In this document: in pieces, positions 47,082 to 58,890 of the stretch
How the letters are laid out: every line of letters starts with the position of its first letter
Numbering within the stretch: position 1 is the first letter of the stretch
Source of the DNA: Rhyacichthys aspro
Lineage: Eukaryota; Chordata; Actinopteri; Gobiiformes; Rhyacichthyidae
Assembly: GCA_036850595.1 (NCBI GenBank)
Contig: CM072160.1
Span: 17,339,906 to 17,403,905, forward strand
Direction: 5' to 3'
Length of the DNA: 64,000 bases
Notes under the pieces: generated by a model
The model's input: only the letters and a program-made list of their open reading frames with translations
What the model was told of the DNA's origin: nothing
The model's database searches: none
Position numbers and translations under genes: made by a program

Positions 47082-48978
47082 GGCAGGCTGACAAGCTGAC
47101 AAGCTCTGAAGGGATGCAGCCTGTTCTTTTCCTGAAGAACCTGTCCTCCTGTTTCAAATGTTGCTGTTGTTATGTAAAAAGGACATCCAAACACAGCTAT
47201 CTACCTCATACGGCTGTGTTAACATGACCTGCAAACAAGATTAAAATTAATTATTATTTATTAAGATGGAGAAGCAAGGTAATATTAAGAAAAATGTTTG
47301 AGGTATCCTAATGAAACACTTTTTTCCTCACATTATTTAGTCTTTACACAGTGATGACACTACATTGTGTATGTGCATGTACGCCGTATTACTCCGCGTC
47401 ACCTGTGTTTTCATTGGTAGATAAAAAGACGATTAAGTTTGAACTACCCCGACACAGGTGTTTTCTATTAAGGTTAATCACAAAAGAAACAGACTTTTAA
47501 CTTTGAAATAACCTTTGGAGCATTCCCCCTTTTTAATCAAAAAGCAAAACGCTGTTTATAAGTTAAAATGTTCGTGGGTGGCGTTAAAGAGGAGGTAAGG
47601 AAATGTTTAATTATAATATTTCTTTCCTTCTTTAGTTACTTCTATGTTCCACCAAAATGGCACATTGTAATGTCGCATGTTTTCAGCAGTTAGTTACATC
47701 TTAGCGAGGTTAGCTGTTTTGGTTTGTTGTTCTGTAGCATCAAGTTAACTGTCTGAAGAGATGCTCTGAAAGATGGATGTGATGTGATGCTAGCGTCCTC
47801 ACCTGGAAAAAAACTAACTGGTAACAAACCGCAGACTCTTCGTGAATAACGTGGTTACCCACAGCTTCACACATTTTTAAATAAAGATTAGAGTTACTAT
47901 GATGCATCGCATGTTAGCTAACTGTGTTGCTCCATGGTTTCTATCCATCACACACCAACATGATCCAAACAACCAGAGTTGTGTCAGAGCATCCTGCAGA
48001 AATTTTCAAAATAAAACAAGGACGCTTCGTTTTAATGCCTGAATAAACCAAATAAGATGCGTTGCGCTGCCATTCAAAGACACTCCATATTAATTTGCTT
48101 GGTTTATTTTAATTCTGTTTTTTGTTTAATTTTTGTTATGTTTAAAACATGATATTAATGTTTTTATCTTTTATTATGAAGTCAGAACACGACATAAACC
48201 ACTTTCATTACGTGGGAATATACCGCCACCTTGTGTTGAGTCGTCTAGAGTGATTCAGTAAATTCTTCAGACGCTCACTTCCAGCGTTTTAGCAAGTTTA
48301 TGAAGAATTTTGCGTTTTCGGAGCTTTTCTAAAAGTTTTAGCTTTTCTCTGATACATATTTATCTACATTAAATTATTTATTTACAAGATCTAACCCTTG
48401 GTTGCCTAGCCATATTATGGACAGAAGAAAGGAGAAAACTATATATACTAATATATGCATAAAAATATAGGCTTAAAACTGTTGCTTCGTCAAGGTGATA
48501 GCCTATCGTGAAAAGTATAACCAAACATTTTGCAACAATTAGTCTTTACACAGTGATGGTACTACATTCGTCACTTTTCAAAATACCGCTATCACTCCGC
48601 TTCAAATGTCCTCTTGGGTAATGACAAACGCAATTTAATTTAGGTGTTTAATTTGAACTAACAATCGAAAAAACTCATGCAATATGTGAATGTATAGATG
48701 TCCAACTTATTAGCCTCGGGGAGGTAATTTCGAAGTTTAATACATGCGGAATTAATTACCTTCGGAGTCCTCACTTCGTTCTACGATTTTACAAATTTAT
48801 TATCTTTTAATAGCTGCTCGAAATTGAAAAAGAGAAGGCCATGGTCATAGAACATAGAAAGCTTCATTGTCATTTTAAGCATATTTACACCTGTACATTT
48901 TTACAACGATGTGTAAAAAAAACAAAACGTAGAAAATTAAATTCCTATTAAAACGATGCAGCCTCTTTGTTTTTGCAG
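47082..48978. promoter_or_regulatory. Divergent intergenic region between slc66a1l and veph1
   Basis: slc66a1l leaves to the left and veph1 to the right, so both promoters may lie here. On the - strand an acceptor CTTGTTTGCAG just above 47228 could open a 5' untranslated exon of slc66a1l. That leader would carry an upstream ATG frame (MLTQPYEVDSCVW..., about 23 codons) before the main start. A good - strand donor (CCAG|GTGAGG) lies near 47803, a possible end of an upstream untranslated exon. On the + strand ATG 47568 opens nine codons (MFVGGVKEE) that stop at a strong donor GAG|GTAAGG near 47594. No TATA box is clear. Confidence 0.4.
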
Positions 48979-49227
48979 GTGGTCTCTTTATCCCATCATG
49001 TCATTCTTTACGCACCTGTTGCGCGGCGTCCCCTGTCCGGCCACACGATGGCGCACGCTCCCAGTTGTGTACGTCGAGGCAGAAGAGGCGCCGAGGCTTT
49101 CCTCTGTGGAGAACTTGAAGCTGTGCATGAGTGGTTTGTGTTGATGTGTGTAGCGGTGGCACGACGTTTGAGCCACCGCGAGCGCCATACACTGTGCGTC
49201 CATGCGTCCTCGACACACACGGACCAG
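48979..49227 (+). other. veph1: Candidate upstream exon of veph1
   Basis: This is a GC- and CpG-rich block in AT-rich surroundings. It is bounded by a good acceptor (CTTTGTTTTTGCAG, ending 48978) and a good donor (GGACCAG|GTAAGC at 49228). It lies 6 kb upstream of the recognised veph1 start exon, on the same strand and with no other + strand gene between. The likely role is 5' untranslated sequence. One frame is open through all 83 codons (VVSLSHHVILYAP...), rich in His, Arg and Cys, without recognisable similarity; see findings. Confidence 0.45.
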
Positions 49228-52200
49228 GTAAGCTTTTGGACTTCATGAACTGTCTTGTGTTGATTCCCTTCCATTTTTTATTTCACTAGAAACGTGTTGC
49301 AGGAGGAAATGCACGAATGCCAACCGCATTCCTCGGATGTCGCGAAAGTTGAATGGATTATGTGACATAGGTGGCAAACTACAAAAGATATTAAAGGATT
49401 TTATTGAACGAAAAAAAAAAGGAAAGCGGTAAACACAGTCAAGCGCACATTAGGATTGAAAAGGCGCTTTCTGATACTGAACTTAATGGCCGTTTATATT
49501 AAAGACAGTAGGCTAATAACTTGTTAACAACACGTCGACCAAAGACTATCCACTTTGTGCGTATTTCAGGTTTAAGTGCACTGTTGAAAGTATCCCACTG
49601 TCATTAAGTTGAGTGTGTGCTGCTACATTTTGTCCCAGACACTCTTGATCCACCTGCTGTGGCTGCAGGCAGTCTGTGTCTGTCCCGCTGCTTCCCTGTG
49701 CCCCGTGTGTCCCGTGTTTCGGTGTAAATACAGAGGAATGTGAGTGAGAGCCAGAAAGGCCAGTTAAGTCGCATAGCTTACATTTGGTCTGTGCATTTCT
49801 CCTCGACATTTCTCCACTTGTATCAAACAGAGGGGACTCCTCAAGGTCATCAGCTTATGAGACAGATGGCGATGTCTTTGGAAAGGGTAGTTTACCTTTG
49901 TAAGTTTATGCGCATTAATCACTCTCGTTACGTTGTAGAAACACACAGATGTGTGTCTAAGATACATTTTCACCTTATCACAACATAAAAACACAACGTA
50001 TATGATTTAAAAGTCTAGATGAACTCACAATTGTTGTAACATTTTTCACCATTAACTGGAGTTCACACTTGAACCTGTGGTGACTTAGTAGATTTGTTTC
50101 GAGATGAGAGAGTGCCTAATTTGTTGTTTTCCTTTTGTACAGTGCAAGTTGATTTTACTATACATGTTTCATCATTCAACAATAACAAAATGTCATTCAT
50201 AGAAATGGGATTTAGTTTAGAGAAAATAAATTACTCTTAGCCAAAAATTCAGCTTGAAGTTTCTGTATTGACATGTAAGTGGGTATGAACAAGGAGGTCT
50301 GTGCTGCATTAAGCCCACAGTCAGGGATAAGACATGTTTGGTGTAAAAAGCTAAACATGCTTACGTTGCTCTCAGTCTGTGAGACTCTGAAGTTTGGGCT
50401 GAGGAAGGCAGCAGGGAATCATGAATAATGAATGGTTTATAAAATAGTCAATGTAAGTTAGCTGAGTGAGATGGTTATGCACTTTTTCTCTGTGGTATGG
50501 AAATGCTCTTAGCACTTATAAGTCTCTAAGCACAGAGCTAGAACTGAGAGCCAGTTAAAGAGGACACCTCTTCAGGCTGCGTGCTATTTCTGAGATCAGA
50601 TAAATACACATTACATCTGCATGCACAGGCATAATAAAAGTGGGACATTTTAACAGGTTTAAGCAACAGTCTCTTTCTTTATATGATTGGGTTGTGCTTA
50701 GCTGGTATGGGTCCTATTATATATCATGTTTCTGCTGTGATAATAATAATGATGAATAGAAATAATACCAGAATGGTAACAGAATGTAAGTCCACAGATG
50801 ATTTTGTAGTGTGTTCTCTTTGAATAGATCGCTTTTCTGTTTCAAACATAGCTGTTCTTCTTCCCTTGCTAAGGGACATCTGTAACTGTCACAACTGTCA
50901 CACTCTCTTTCTGTTGCGGTACTTTGTGGTGTCTGGAAAAGGGCCACAGAGATGCGTCTGTCTCTCTTTGTGTCTCCTTCCATTTCCCATTCTGTCTTTA
51001 TCTCTGACTGTTTTTTACAGCGCCTGTTTTCTACTGCTCTAATTCCCAATTGTTGCTCCACAGCTGCCTAACTGAAGGGTATAAATAACACAGTGGTTGC
51101 TGTTTTCTCCCACATAAGTGATGAAGTAGGCACCTATTTTTGAAGAAGTCTGTCTTGTCTTTGTGACTTTTAATATTTTACTTCTCAATAATGTGTTGAT
51201 GGTATCAGTTACATAACCAATTAATGCATTTATAGAGAACTGATTATATAGAAATACTGGCAGGTTTACACTATAGTGGCAGTCTGTTGCAATTCATAAA
51301 TATATTTGATTATTATTTGCAGTTTGTATGTTTGTAGTAAGCATGTTTTTTTTTGCTTTTCAATCTATTTTAATAGATAATAGATGCTACTGGAGAATAA
51401 TTCAAGGTCCAATAACCTTTTTCTTGTAGAATTAGCTTTCTACTACAAAATGTGCACATAAATATTAATAATCAACATAGCAAATAATGCATATACATTA
51501 TTATAAAGGCATGGTATGCTTAAAAAGATGTTTAAGAAGATGTCACTGGCGGAAGTTGTGAGTGTTTATCTAACTTGTCTAATGTCTGTTGTTAGGAGCA
51601 TTGAGAGAACATTTTCAGTAAGGTTGAGACTGCCTCTGCTCCACATAATCCACATAATCACTATGTGCATAAATCAGCCAAGAGTCTGGGAGGAAAGAAG
51701 GAGACATACAAAAGTTTAGAGAAACGCTGGGGTAATGTGAAAACGAATGGAATGAGCAGCGTAATGTTTAGTTCTCGCGTTGTTTTGTGCGTGTATGTGT
51801 GTGTGAGATGTCTTAGAGGCTGAGCAGGTGCACATTACACAGAAAGACAGGGCTGAGTGAGCAGAGAGAGGGACGGAGAGAATGAGCGGGGGGACGGAGG
51901 AGGGGGTGCTCTGTCTTATAGGTCATACAAAAGAGCCAGTGTTTTCTCTCTCACTCTCTCCGAGTAAAGGGTGGAGTAAAGACAGTAGCAGCAGTGAACC
52001 CTCAGCCACATTGTCCTCACGTAGCCTCCGACTCTCACAGCGGCCCCCAGCAGGAACGCCATGTCACCCCTCACCCACTGCCCCACACTCAGGCTGGGGT
52101 TGCAAAGAAATACAACAGGAAAATTACATTACAGGCCATTCTCAATGTAAAGTTTGTTCATGTGTTGAGTAGAAGGTGTGTTTGAAACAGTGTTGGAGGT

Positions 52201-53126
52201 TTTGTTGACGTGTGTGCATCTTTAAAGGCTGCATTCCTGGGCCTGCTGAGCCGTAGCCTGGTGATTAATAGTAACTAGCTGATGGTTTAAAGACTGGAAT
52301 TCCTCAGGAGCATTTTTACTTATACACATGAGTACACTTCACTGGAAGAGTTCATAGAGTGGTGTAAAGTTACTGATTTGCAATGCTCTGCAAATGAAGT
52401 GGTCTGAATATTCTGAGCTCGTAGAGTAGATATATGACGAAGTGCAAAATTCTGTCGGTACGGACAATGCTAACCTATAGATTGAATTTATTATCATGAA
52501 TTATTCTTGTTGCCTCTTATATGGGATATATCTAATTCAGGGTTGTCCAGACACTGATACCAGTATAGCATACTCACTGTCATCAGGGCCTCATTCTCAT
52601 TTGACTCCTCAGAAACTGCCATATCATTACTTTACTCACTGCAGTAGGTTTCATTAAGTCACTCATAAAACATGACTGGTAACATTAGTGCTGCTTACAT
52701 TTCTACCTGGTTGCTTTGTATGATTTTAGGCTCTGATTGTGATAGGCTCTAAGTGTGATGTGATTGTGAAGTGTAAATATTAGTCATATGAAATGAAACA
52801 CCATTCAATTTACATTTTGTTTGTTCCCACAAGGTGATTGTGATTGCTTATATTGAGATGATTATATGTGTACAGCCCTACTGCTCACATCAGTATTGGC
52901 AAGTGCTTACTTTTAAGTTCTTGTACTTGTTCTGAGAAAAAGTGGTATGATGACATCTGTAATCTATTATATGCAGGTAAGGAACGTTAGTTGGGCATTG
53001 ACTGGAGCTAAGTCAGATACAGAATACTGAACCTGTACTAGTTCACATGGACCAACTCAAACTGATCAGCCCCGTTTTCTGATGCTGGCATTCAAATAAA
53101 AAATATTAAGGATTGCTGCCACTAAT
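49228..53126. other. Probable veph1 intron 1, no distinct feature
   Basis: About 3.9 kb without a supported gene. The part 51770-52110 is richer in GC and Ser/Pro-type codons but shows no recognisable product and could be a regulatory element. Fragment 52840-52885 (GTGATTGTGATTGCTTATATTG... ACAGCCCTAC) resembles the ends of an old dispersed repeat also seen near 9050 and 10870. Confidence 0.45.
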
Positions 53127-53501
53127 TGTAAGAGAATTGGGTTACTGCCTTAGAGCTTCGAAGTATTGGACCACATAAAAGGACTGAAGAGAGTCTGGAT
53201 GTCTTAAGCAGGAGAAGTTTATTACCATCACATACAGGCCCGGAGACAGTTGAACAGTCAACACAGAGTAGTATTGAACATTCAAGTCTGGCTATGCTTT
53301 CATTGGTCAGAGTTTATAATACCTCGTAGAAGGTCAATACGCAAACAGTACAATAACAAAGAGTTGGTATTCAGTTGTTATTCAGCTGATTAGGCTCGAG
53401 GTTGGAGACATGTTATCCTGCAGGTGTCTGAGTCTATCTGTTGACAGAGCCCAAGGCTCAGGGCATCACAACCTTACAATAGATCCCAAAATTCTCTAAC
53501 A
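53127..53501 (-). mobile_element. Solo LTR of a retrotransposon
   Basis: A 375-bp element that, read on the - strand, begins TGTTAGAGAATTTTGGG and ends CCAATTCTCTTACA, so it has TG...CA ends with short imperfect inverted ends. It is flanked on both sides by the same five bases CTAAT (53122-53126 and 53502-53506), a target-site duplication. On the - strand the order CCAAT (53306-53302), TATAAA (53318-53313 nearby) and AATAAA (53223-53218) is that of an LTR promoter and poly-A signal. No internal gag/pol/env sequence is near, so it is the product of LTR-LTR recombination. A 5-bp duplication suits Ty3/Gypsy-like elements, but the class is not proven. Confidence 0.85.
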
Positions 53502-54734
53502 CTAATATAATATATGTTGTGTGTCTTTATGGATGAGGTATTCAGGTGGAATAATGGCAGCTCAGTATGCATGTACACTGCAGGATACACAGGGAATTCA
53601 GGACGCAGAAACTTTATCCTCCTCCTGCTTGTCCTCCCTGTCTGCTTCTCTGTTGCTCCCTGCCATTCTCTTTCACTGTGTCCAACTCTGTCTCCTGTTC
53701 TACCTCAGTGTTTGCTGCTTCTCTGCTGTGATTTGTTTCAAAATATGAAATGTGCTCTATTCATACAAAGCCATCACAGAGATCTGAGCATACATTTTTA
53801 CTGTATAGGCTTCAGTAAAAAATATGTGTCTTGTGTGCTGTGTGTGGTGTTTCTTTGTGCTCTGTATTTAAGGTTGTTTCATTTGTCCAAAAACAGAAGA
53901 ATTCCTGGTCTGGTATCCTAGTAATGGGTCACCACCAGCTTGGCAGGAGAGATAAGGGTCTCCCAAGTGCTTTGCTTTGTGCCTTTCTTTGGTTTAGCTT
54001 GGGCTCACTCCAGCAGGGCTTACATACTGGCTGTGTGAGGATGAGATGATGGCTGATTGTAGAAGAATGCAGGAGCACAATTGAGACAGTGATACAGCAA
54101 CAGAGCTTAGCAACTCATCCTCTAAAGCTGCAGAGTCACAGGCAGAACGCACAGGCTGATTTGTAGAAGAGAGTAAATGTTTGTGTAGAAAACACCCACC
54201 TGACCCATCTTTGGTGGCCCTCAAAGTGTTAATGTTTTAATGTTTAATTAAAGTCCAGAGGAAAAGCGATAATGGCAGGTAAATGGTTAACATCTGTGTG
54301 AATGTGCACAACACTATCTCCATTCATAATGCATCAAAGATACCATGTTAAATCATGAGATTTATTTTGCTCAAATGTCATGCTAATGATATATGTTACA
54401 GTATAGTTTCTGTTTAAATATGTAAATGACTGCAACAGCTTCTAAACTTTATTAAGTCAATTTGTATAATGCATTTTGTACAATGTATAATGTATCTTCT
54501 GAACTGATCTGTCAAATATTACCCTGAAGTTATTTACATTATCACATGTTAACTTGATGCTTCTGTTGAAAAAAAATATGAAAATGTATGACACTCATTT
54601 ATATCCAGTGCTTTTGTTTCCAATTTATGGAAAAAACAAACAAAACAAAAAAACACAAAACAATAAAAAAGCCGCTGTTGTATGTTGGTCTTGTGCTGAT
54701 TAACAGAATGTACTTTCTAATGTTTCTTCTTCAG

Positions 54735-54795
54735 GACTTTGCTGTGGATCAGCCTCCTCCTGAATATGTCCTGTCTCCATGGAAACAGGCCTCTG
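54735..54795 (+). other. veph1: Candidate 61-nt upstream exon of veph1
   Basis: Bounded by a strong acceptor (TTTCTTCTTCAG) and a weak donor (CTCTG|GTAGAC). Its frame (DFAVDQPPPEYVLSPWKQAS) joins in phase with the open frame before the conserved veph1 ATG in the next exon. If it is only untranslated leader, it contributes two upstream ATGs (in ATATGTCC and CCATGG). Moderate support, from splice sites and frame only. Confidence 0.4.
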
Positions 54796-55241
54796 GTAGA
54801 CCCAGAAACAAGTGGGAACATACTTAATCCTGGATTGATCTAAGATGTATGTTGAAATGTATTTCTGTGATATTTCACATTTCTAATGTCTTCTAAATAA
54901 ACAGAGTTGTACTGTGCAAATACATGCTTCATCAATTTACAAAAAACTGAGTGACTTAAATTTTAAAGCCAGTGTCATTATGAACTATCTTCAGTGTAAA
55001 GAAGAAAACAGAACAAGAACAGATTAAGATTGGTCTTCTGTTTGCACAACAATTATTTTTTTTACTTGAGTCACAGCTTTCCTTCAAACTTGCTAGAAAC
55101 CTTTCCAAAGTTGTGTATTTTTAGCTGCTGTTATAAAATATGTTCAACTTTTAGCACATCTAAGTTTTTGCTTTGTTTTCTACACCAGGCCGTTCCAGTG
55201 GCAGTAGACTGGTCTCACAGGTGTCCCTAAGCAGGACCAGG

Positions 55242-56825
55242 ATGCACCAGTTGTTCAGCCAGGTCCTGGGCCAGAGGGATCTGTCCAGAGCAGGGGATCT
55301 CTTCTCTTTGGAGGATGTGGACATTGAAGACTGTCTTTCTCAGGCTCTAGACCAGATTAAAGCTATCTCCTGCTCAGCTGTAGGGTTTTTATCTAAACTA
55401 CAGCATTATACATCTCTGCATGTAGAAATAATTTACATTTTGAATTTGCAGGACTATTTGACCAGTGACAATGACCAGGCCGTAGTGGAGATCTGTATAA
55501 CCCGCATTACCACAGCAATAAGGGAGACTGGCTCCATTGAGAGACACAGCACTGCTCTGGTGGGATTGTGGGAGTCCTGTTTGGAACATAACCTCACTCC
55601 ACAAGGTGAAAGCACAGAGGACACGCCGCACGCCAAGATAGCCTCTGACATCACCAGCTGTATCCTACAGGTACACTCACACACACAACAACAACAAGAG
55701 ATAAGACAGGTCACCACTGCCACGGAGGAATCAATCAGTTCACTCAGACAGATTCAGTGTGGCAGCATGATGACTTAAAAGAAAAAAAGCAGAATGAGTA
55801 AACATCTACAAAGATGGAATCTCTATTTTTCTTAATGTAACACAGGCAGGTCTTTTGAGTCTGAATAAAAATTTTGCCCGCTTTTTCCATCAGACCTCCG
55901 TTGCAAAAAAGTTGAATACAGAAGAACTCTCTTTGTCTCTTTCATGCGAGAAGAAGAATGTGCTTAATACCTCTTTAATAAGAGTTGAGGACAAAGTCAA
56001 CTTTCTGATTGCTCATGGCTCTGCCGTATTAACTCGAGATCAATGGGAAGCTACATACACCTACTGTTATCTTCAGCTTTGCTCCTTAGGATGAATTTTT
56101 CTTGAATATTTACTCTTATGTGATTGTCTTATATGATCTATTGCTACACATATAGAGAAATATAATTTAGTTTGGAATAGTGGAAACTGTTGAATGATGA
56201 AACCCAAATAATATTTCTGTGGTGTACTGCCATCATGTGGCAGAATAATGGTACAACTCTTTCTGAAACTATTTTTTTCTAAATGTATTTTAATATTTTA
56301 AGCTCATATAAGTGCATTGTGCTTTGTTTACAGTGTTTGTATGTATATTTTGTATGTAAAATTGGAAGTTAATTCTTTAGTTGAGAGTTATTAATAATAT
56401 TTAATAATTGGCACACTGTCCTCTGGGGGGAGCTAAAGCCTTTTTGGCCTTTTTCTCCAAGATATATGTCTGATAGAGAATGCTCTATTCACCTAATTTA
56501 TCTACCTGTATAGAAACATTTTATTTGTTAAATTAGTAACAAAATACTGTTGCTATGAATTGTGGTTAATATTTATGTTTCCTTTTTTAGGAAATTATTT
56601 TGCTTATTGTAAAATCCCAAGACATGAAATAAATTCTTGTGTGTTTACAGAATTACAGCTGTCCTTCAGTCATGGCACTGGCCGTCCCAGTAGCAGTGCG
56701 CTTCCTTCAAAGAGGAAACAAGGAACTGAGCAGAAACATGTCCAGTTACCTGTCTCTTGCTGCTATAGCCAAAGCAGACTTACTGGCTGAACACACAGAG
56801 GCCATCACCCTCAGTGTGCTTGGAG
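55242..56825 (+). CDS. veph1: Melted homologue VEPH1, 5' coding part (partial gene)
   Basis: Ventricular-zone-expressed PH-domain protein, vertebrate orthologue of Drosophila Melted. It acts at the membrane in signalling (TGF-beta, FoxO/TOR in fly). Coding exons here: 55242-55379 (inside exon 55189-55379), 55452-55670, 56651-56825. The start MHQLFSQVLGQRDLSRAGDLFSL (first 12 shown by family as MHQLF..VLGQ) is the conserved N-terminus. It is followed by DNDQAVVEICITRITTAIRE, HSTALVGLWESCLEHNL, DTPHAKIASDITSCILQ, then MALAVPVAVRFLQRGNKELS and YLSLAAIAKADLLAEHTEAI, all hallmarks of the N-terminal armadillo-like region. The reading frame leaves at GGAG|GTAAGA. Remaining exons, including the C-terminal PH domain, are beyond the window. 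The intron after 56825 runs to at least 64000 and contains ptx3 on the opposite strand, the same nesting as in human. Confidence 0.93.
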
Positions 56826-58890
56826 GTAAGACACACACAAAAACACAAAAACTTTTATAGACAGCCACAAACTAGGACATTTACATGACTGAACTTTTTA
56901 CAGCATTATTATGAATAATGCCTGTAAAGTTAAAGAAACATTAAATTTGGGTTTCCATGTCCGCTGATGGGAATTTGGCTTAGAGCTATAGAATATATGA
57001 GCTGTTTGAGAAAAACAAAAGAGAAGGCGCCTTGCAGTTGGCTTTTAAAGCCCTATCTCTGATCTCATACACCCTCAGGGCTGAAGGCGCCTCAGGTATC
57101 ATTTCAAGTAATGTAATATCACTATATTAAACTTTTAAACATGATTCTCATTATTGCTCCCTTGCTCTTTGAGGCAATGTCATAAATGAGTCCCTTTGGG
57201 AACATAATCATCACTGTCTTATTATAAAGTGTTTCATTTCAGTGTTTATAGTTTTTTACTTACTGGTCAGTTGTTCCTGGGATATATTGTGGATTAGTGT
57301 TTTTAATTATAAGTGAAGACTTACCTTTGTCCTCATATGACTAGAGCTTTTGGGCAACTGCTGCTGTTTCAAATCATAAAGACAACCACTTATTCAAAAC
57401 GTGTTGGCTTTTTTCACCACCATTGTTTTTTTACGTTCACTCTGGAGAAATGGGAACAAAGTGAAACATATACAGTTACATATACACATATATACATATA
57501 GGAGGAGGACATTACGAGTCATGTGAGTGTCCATGTGTACCATCACCGACTAGTATATTTGTCTTGATTGATGCAAACTCATTGTGGAGTTTGCATGTTC
57601 TTGTGTGTAGTTATGTGGATTGCTGGTTAAATGTGAATTTAAGTTTCTGTTAGATATTAATATGTCTTTGCCCAAAGATAAAATGACAAATGTCCATGGT
57701 GAACCCAGTGCTGCGAGGCAAAATAAGCAATAGAATAGGAATAAAATGTAAAAGTTGTATTTATAAATTTTGTCTTTATAAAAAATGCCATCACTCAAAC
57801 AGATTATTCAGTTTCATTTATAAATCACACCTCCTCGAGGCATGTAAAGCAAAACACCTATATTTATTTACAACATACATTCAATTTGACCTTTCATTAA
57901 CGTCAACAACAAGAAATTTACAGTATATTACAAGAAAGTATTTAGGTTGTAAACAATGTCCACAGTTTTATTAATCAAAATACAACATCCATCTCACAGA
58001 AACAAACATAAATCAGTTTTATCATAAGTATTTTTAGTTTTTAGAAAGAAAGCATTTTACAATATAGACATTTTTAATAAAAAATAGAACAGAACCAAAT
58101 TATTTCAAAATAACAAGAAAAAATTGACATATGAATGTAAAAGCTTACTTGATATAAAGTCCATATCATAATTCAGCTTTTTAACATTTGAAGCTAATTG
58201 TTCAGTCTTACTGGTCAGCCATGTTTTAAAGAAAGCATACAGTATACAGCAGTTTTCTCTCACAAATTTATTTACAATATTACTCTATGTTGTATAAATC
58301 AAATAACAACAATCCATACTTCACTGTGGTTAAATCTTAGTAAACAATACTAATTCAACCGTAAAACCCTAAACGGAGGAATGCAGGACTGAGTACATCA
58401 CTCGTTTCCTTTTACAATGGAGTGGAAAAAATATTATTGCTTTGCCATACAGAGCTACGGGAGGAGAAATAATTTCTGATCTGTCTTTTTCCATTTCAGC
58501 TGGCGAAAACGTGTGGTTATTGGCTCAGAGCTCACTTGCACGTAGTACAATAGGTGCTTTGTTTTTCTGACATCTAATTAAATGCTTTGGTAAATGCTTC
58601 ATGCAGCCCATTCCTTGCAACAATCCAACTATTTTTCTGAGCTGACATCAAAGTGTGAGTGTGGTTTCAAAAATAAATTGTCTCTCACAGTCTTAATTTC
58701 TTCTGATCAACAACTTACCATTTCCATAACAGCTGCAGCATTGTGTTCATTGCAAAGGTGTGATATACACCTTTCATTTAGAGAAAGAAAAGACAATATA
58801 GTGATATATTTTCTTCAGTTTTATCATGGCAGCTTATTACGATGTTGCAGAATTCACAATGACGATTAAAATACTGATTAAACATTCACA
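56826..58890. other. veph1 intron sequence and ptx3 3' UTR
   Basis: No further veph1 exon is seen. The right-hand part, up to 58890, is downstream of the ptx3 stop on the - strand and is probably its 3' untranslated region; TTTATT (AATAAA on -) occurs near 57966 and 58264 as possible ends. The short block 57040-57090 with GAAGGCGCC repeats (GAGAAGGCGCCTTG, CTGAAGGCGCCTCA) is a minor curiosity. Confidence 0.45.

Noticed and set aside
49546..49809. - strand 87-codon frame near the veph1 leader
   Set aside because: No start context, splice sites or similarity; AT-rich intron sequence.
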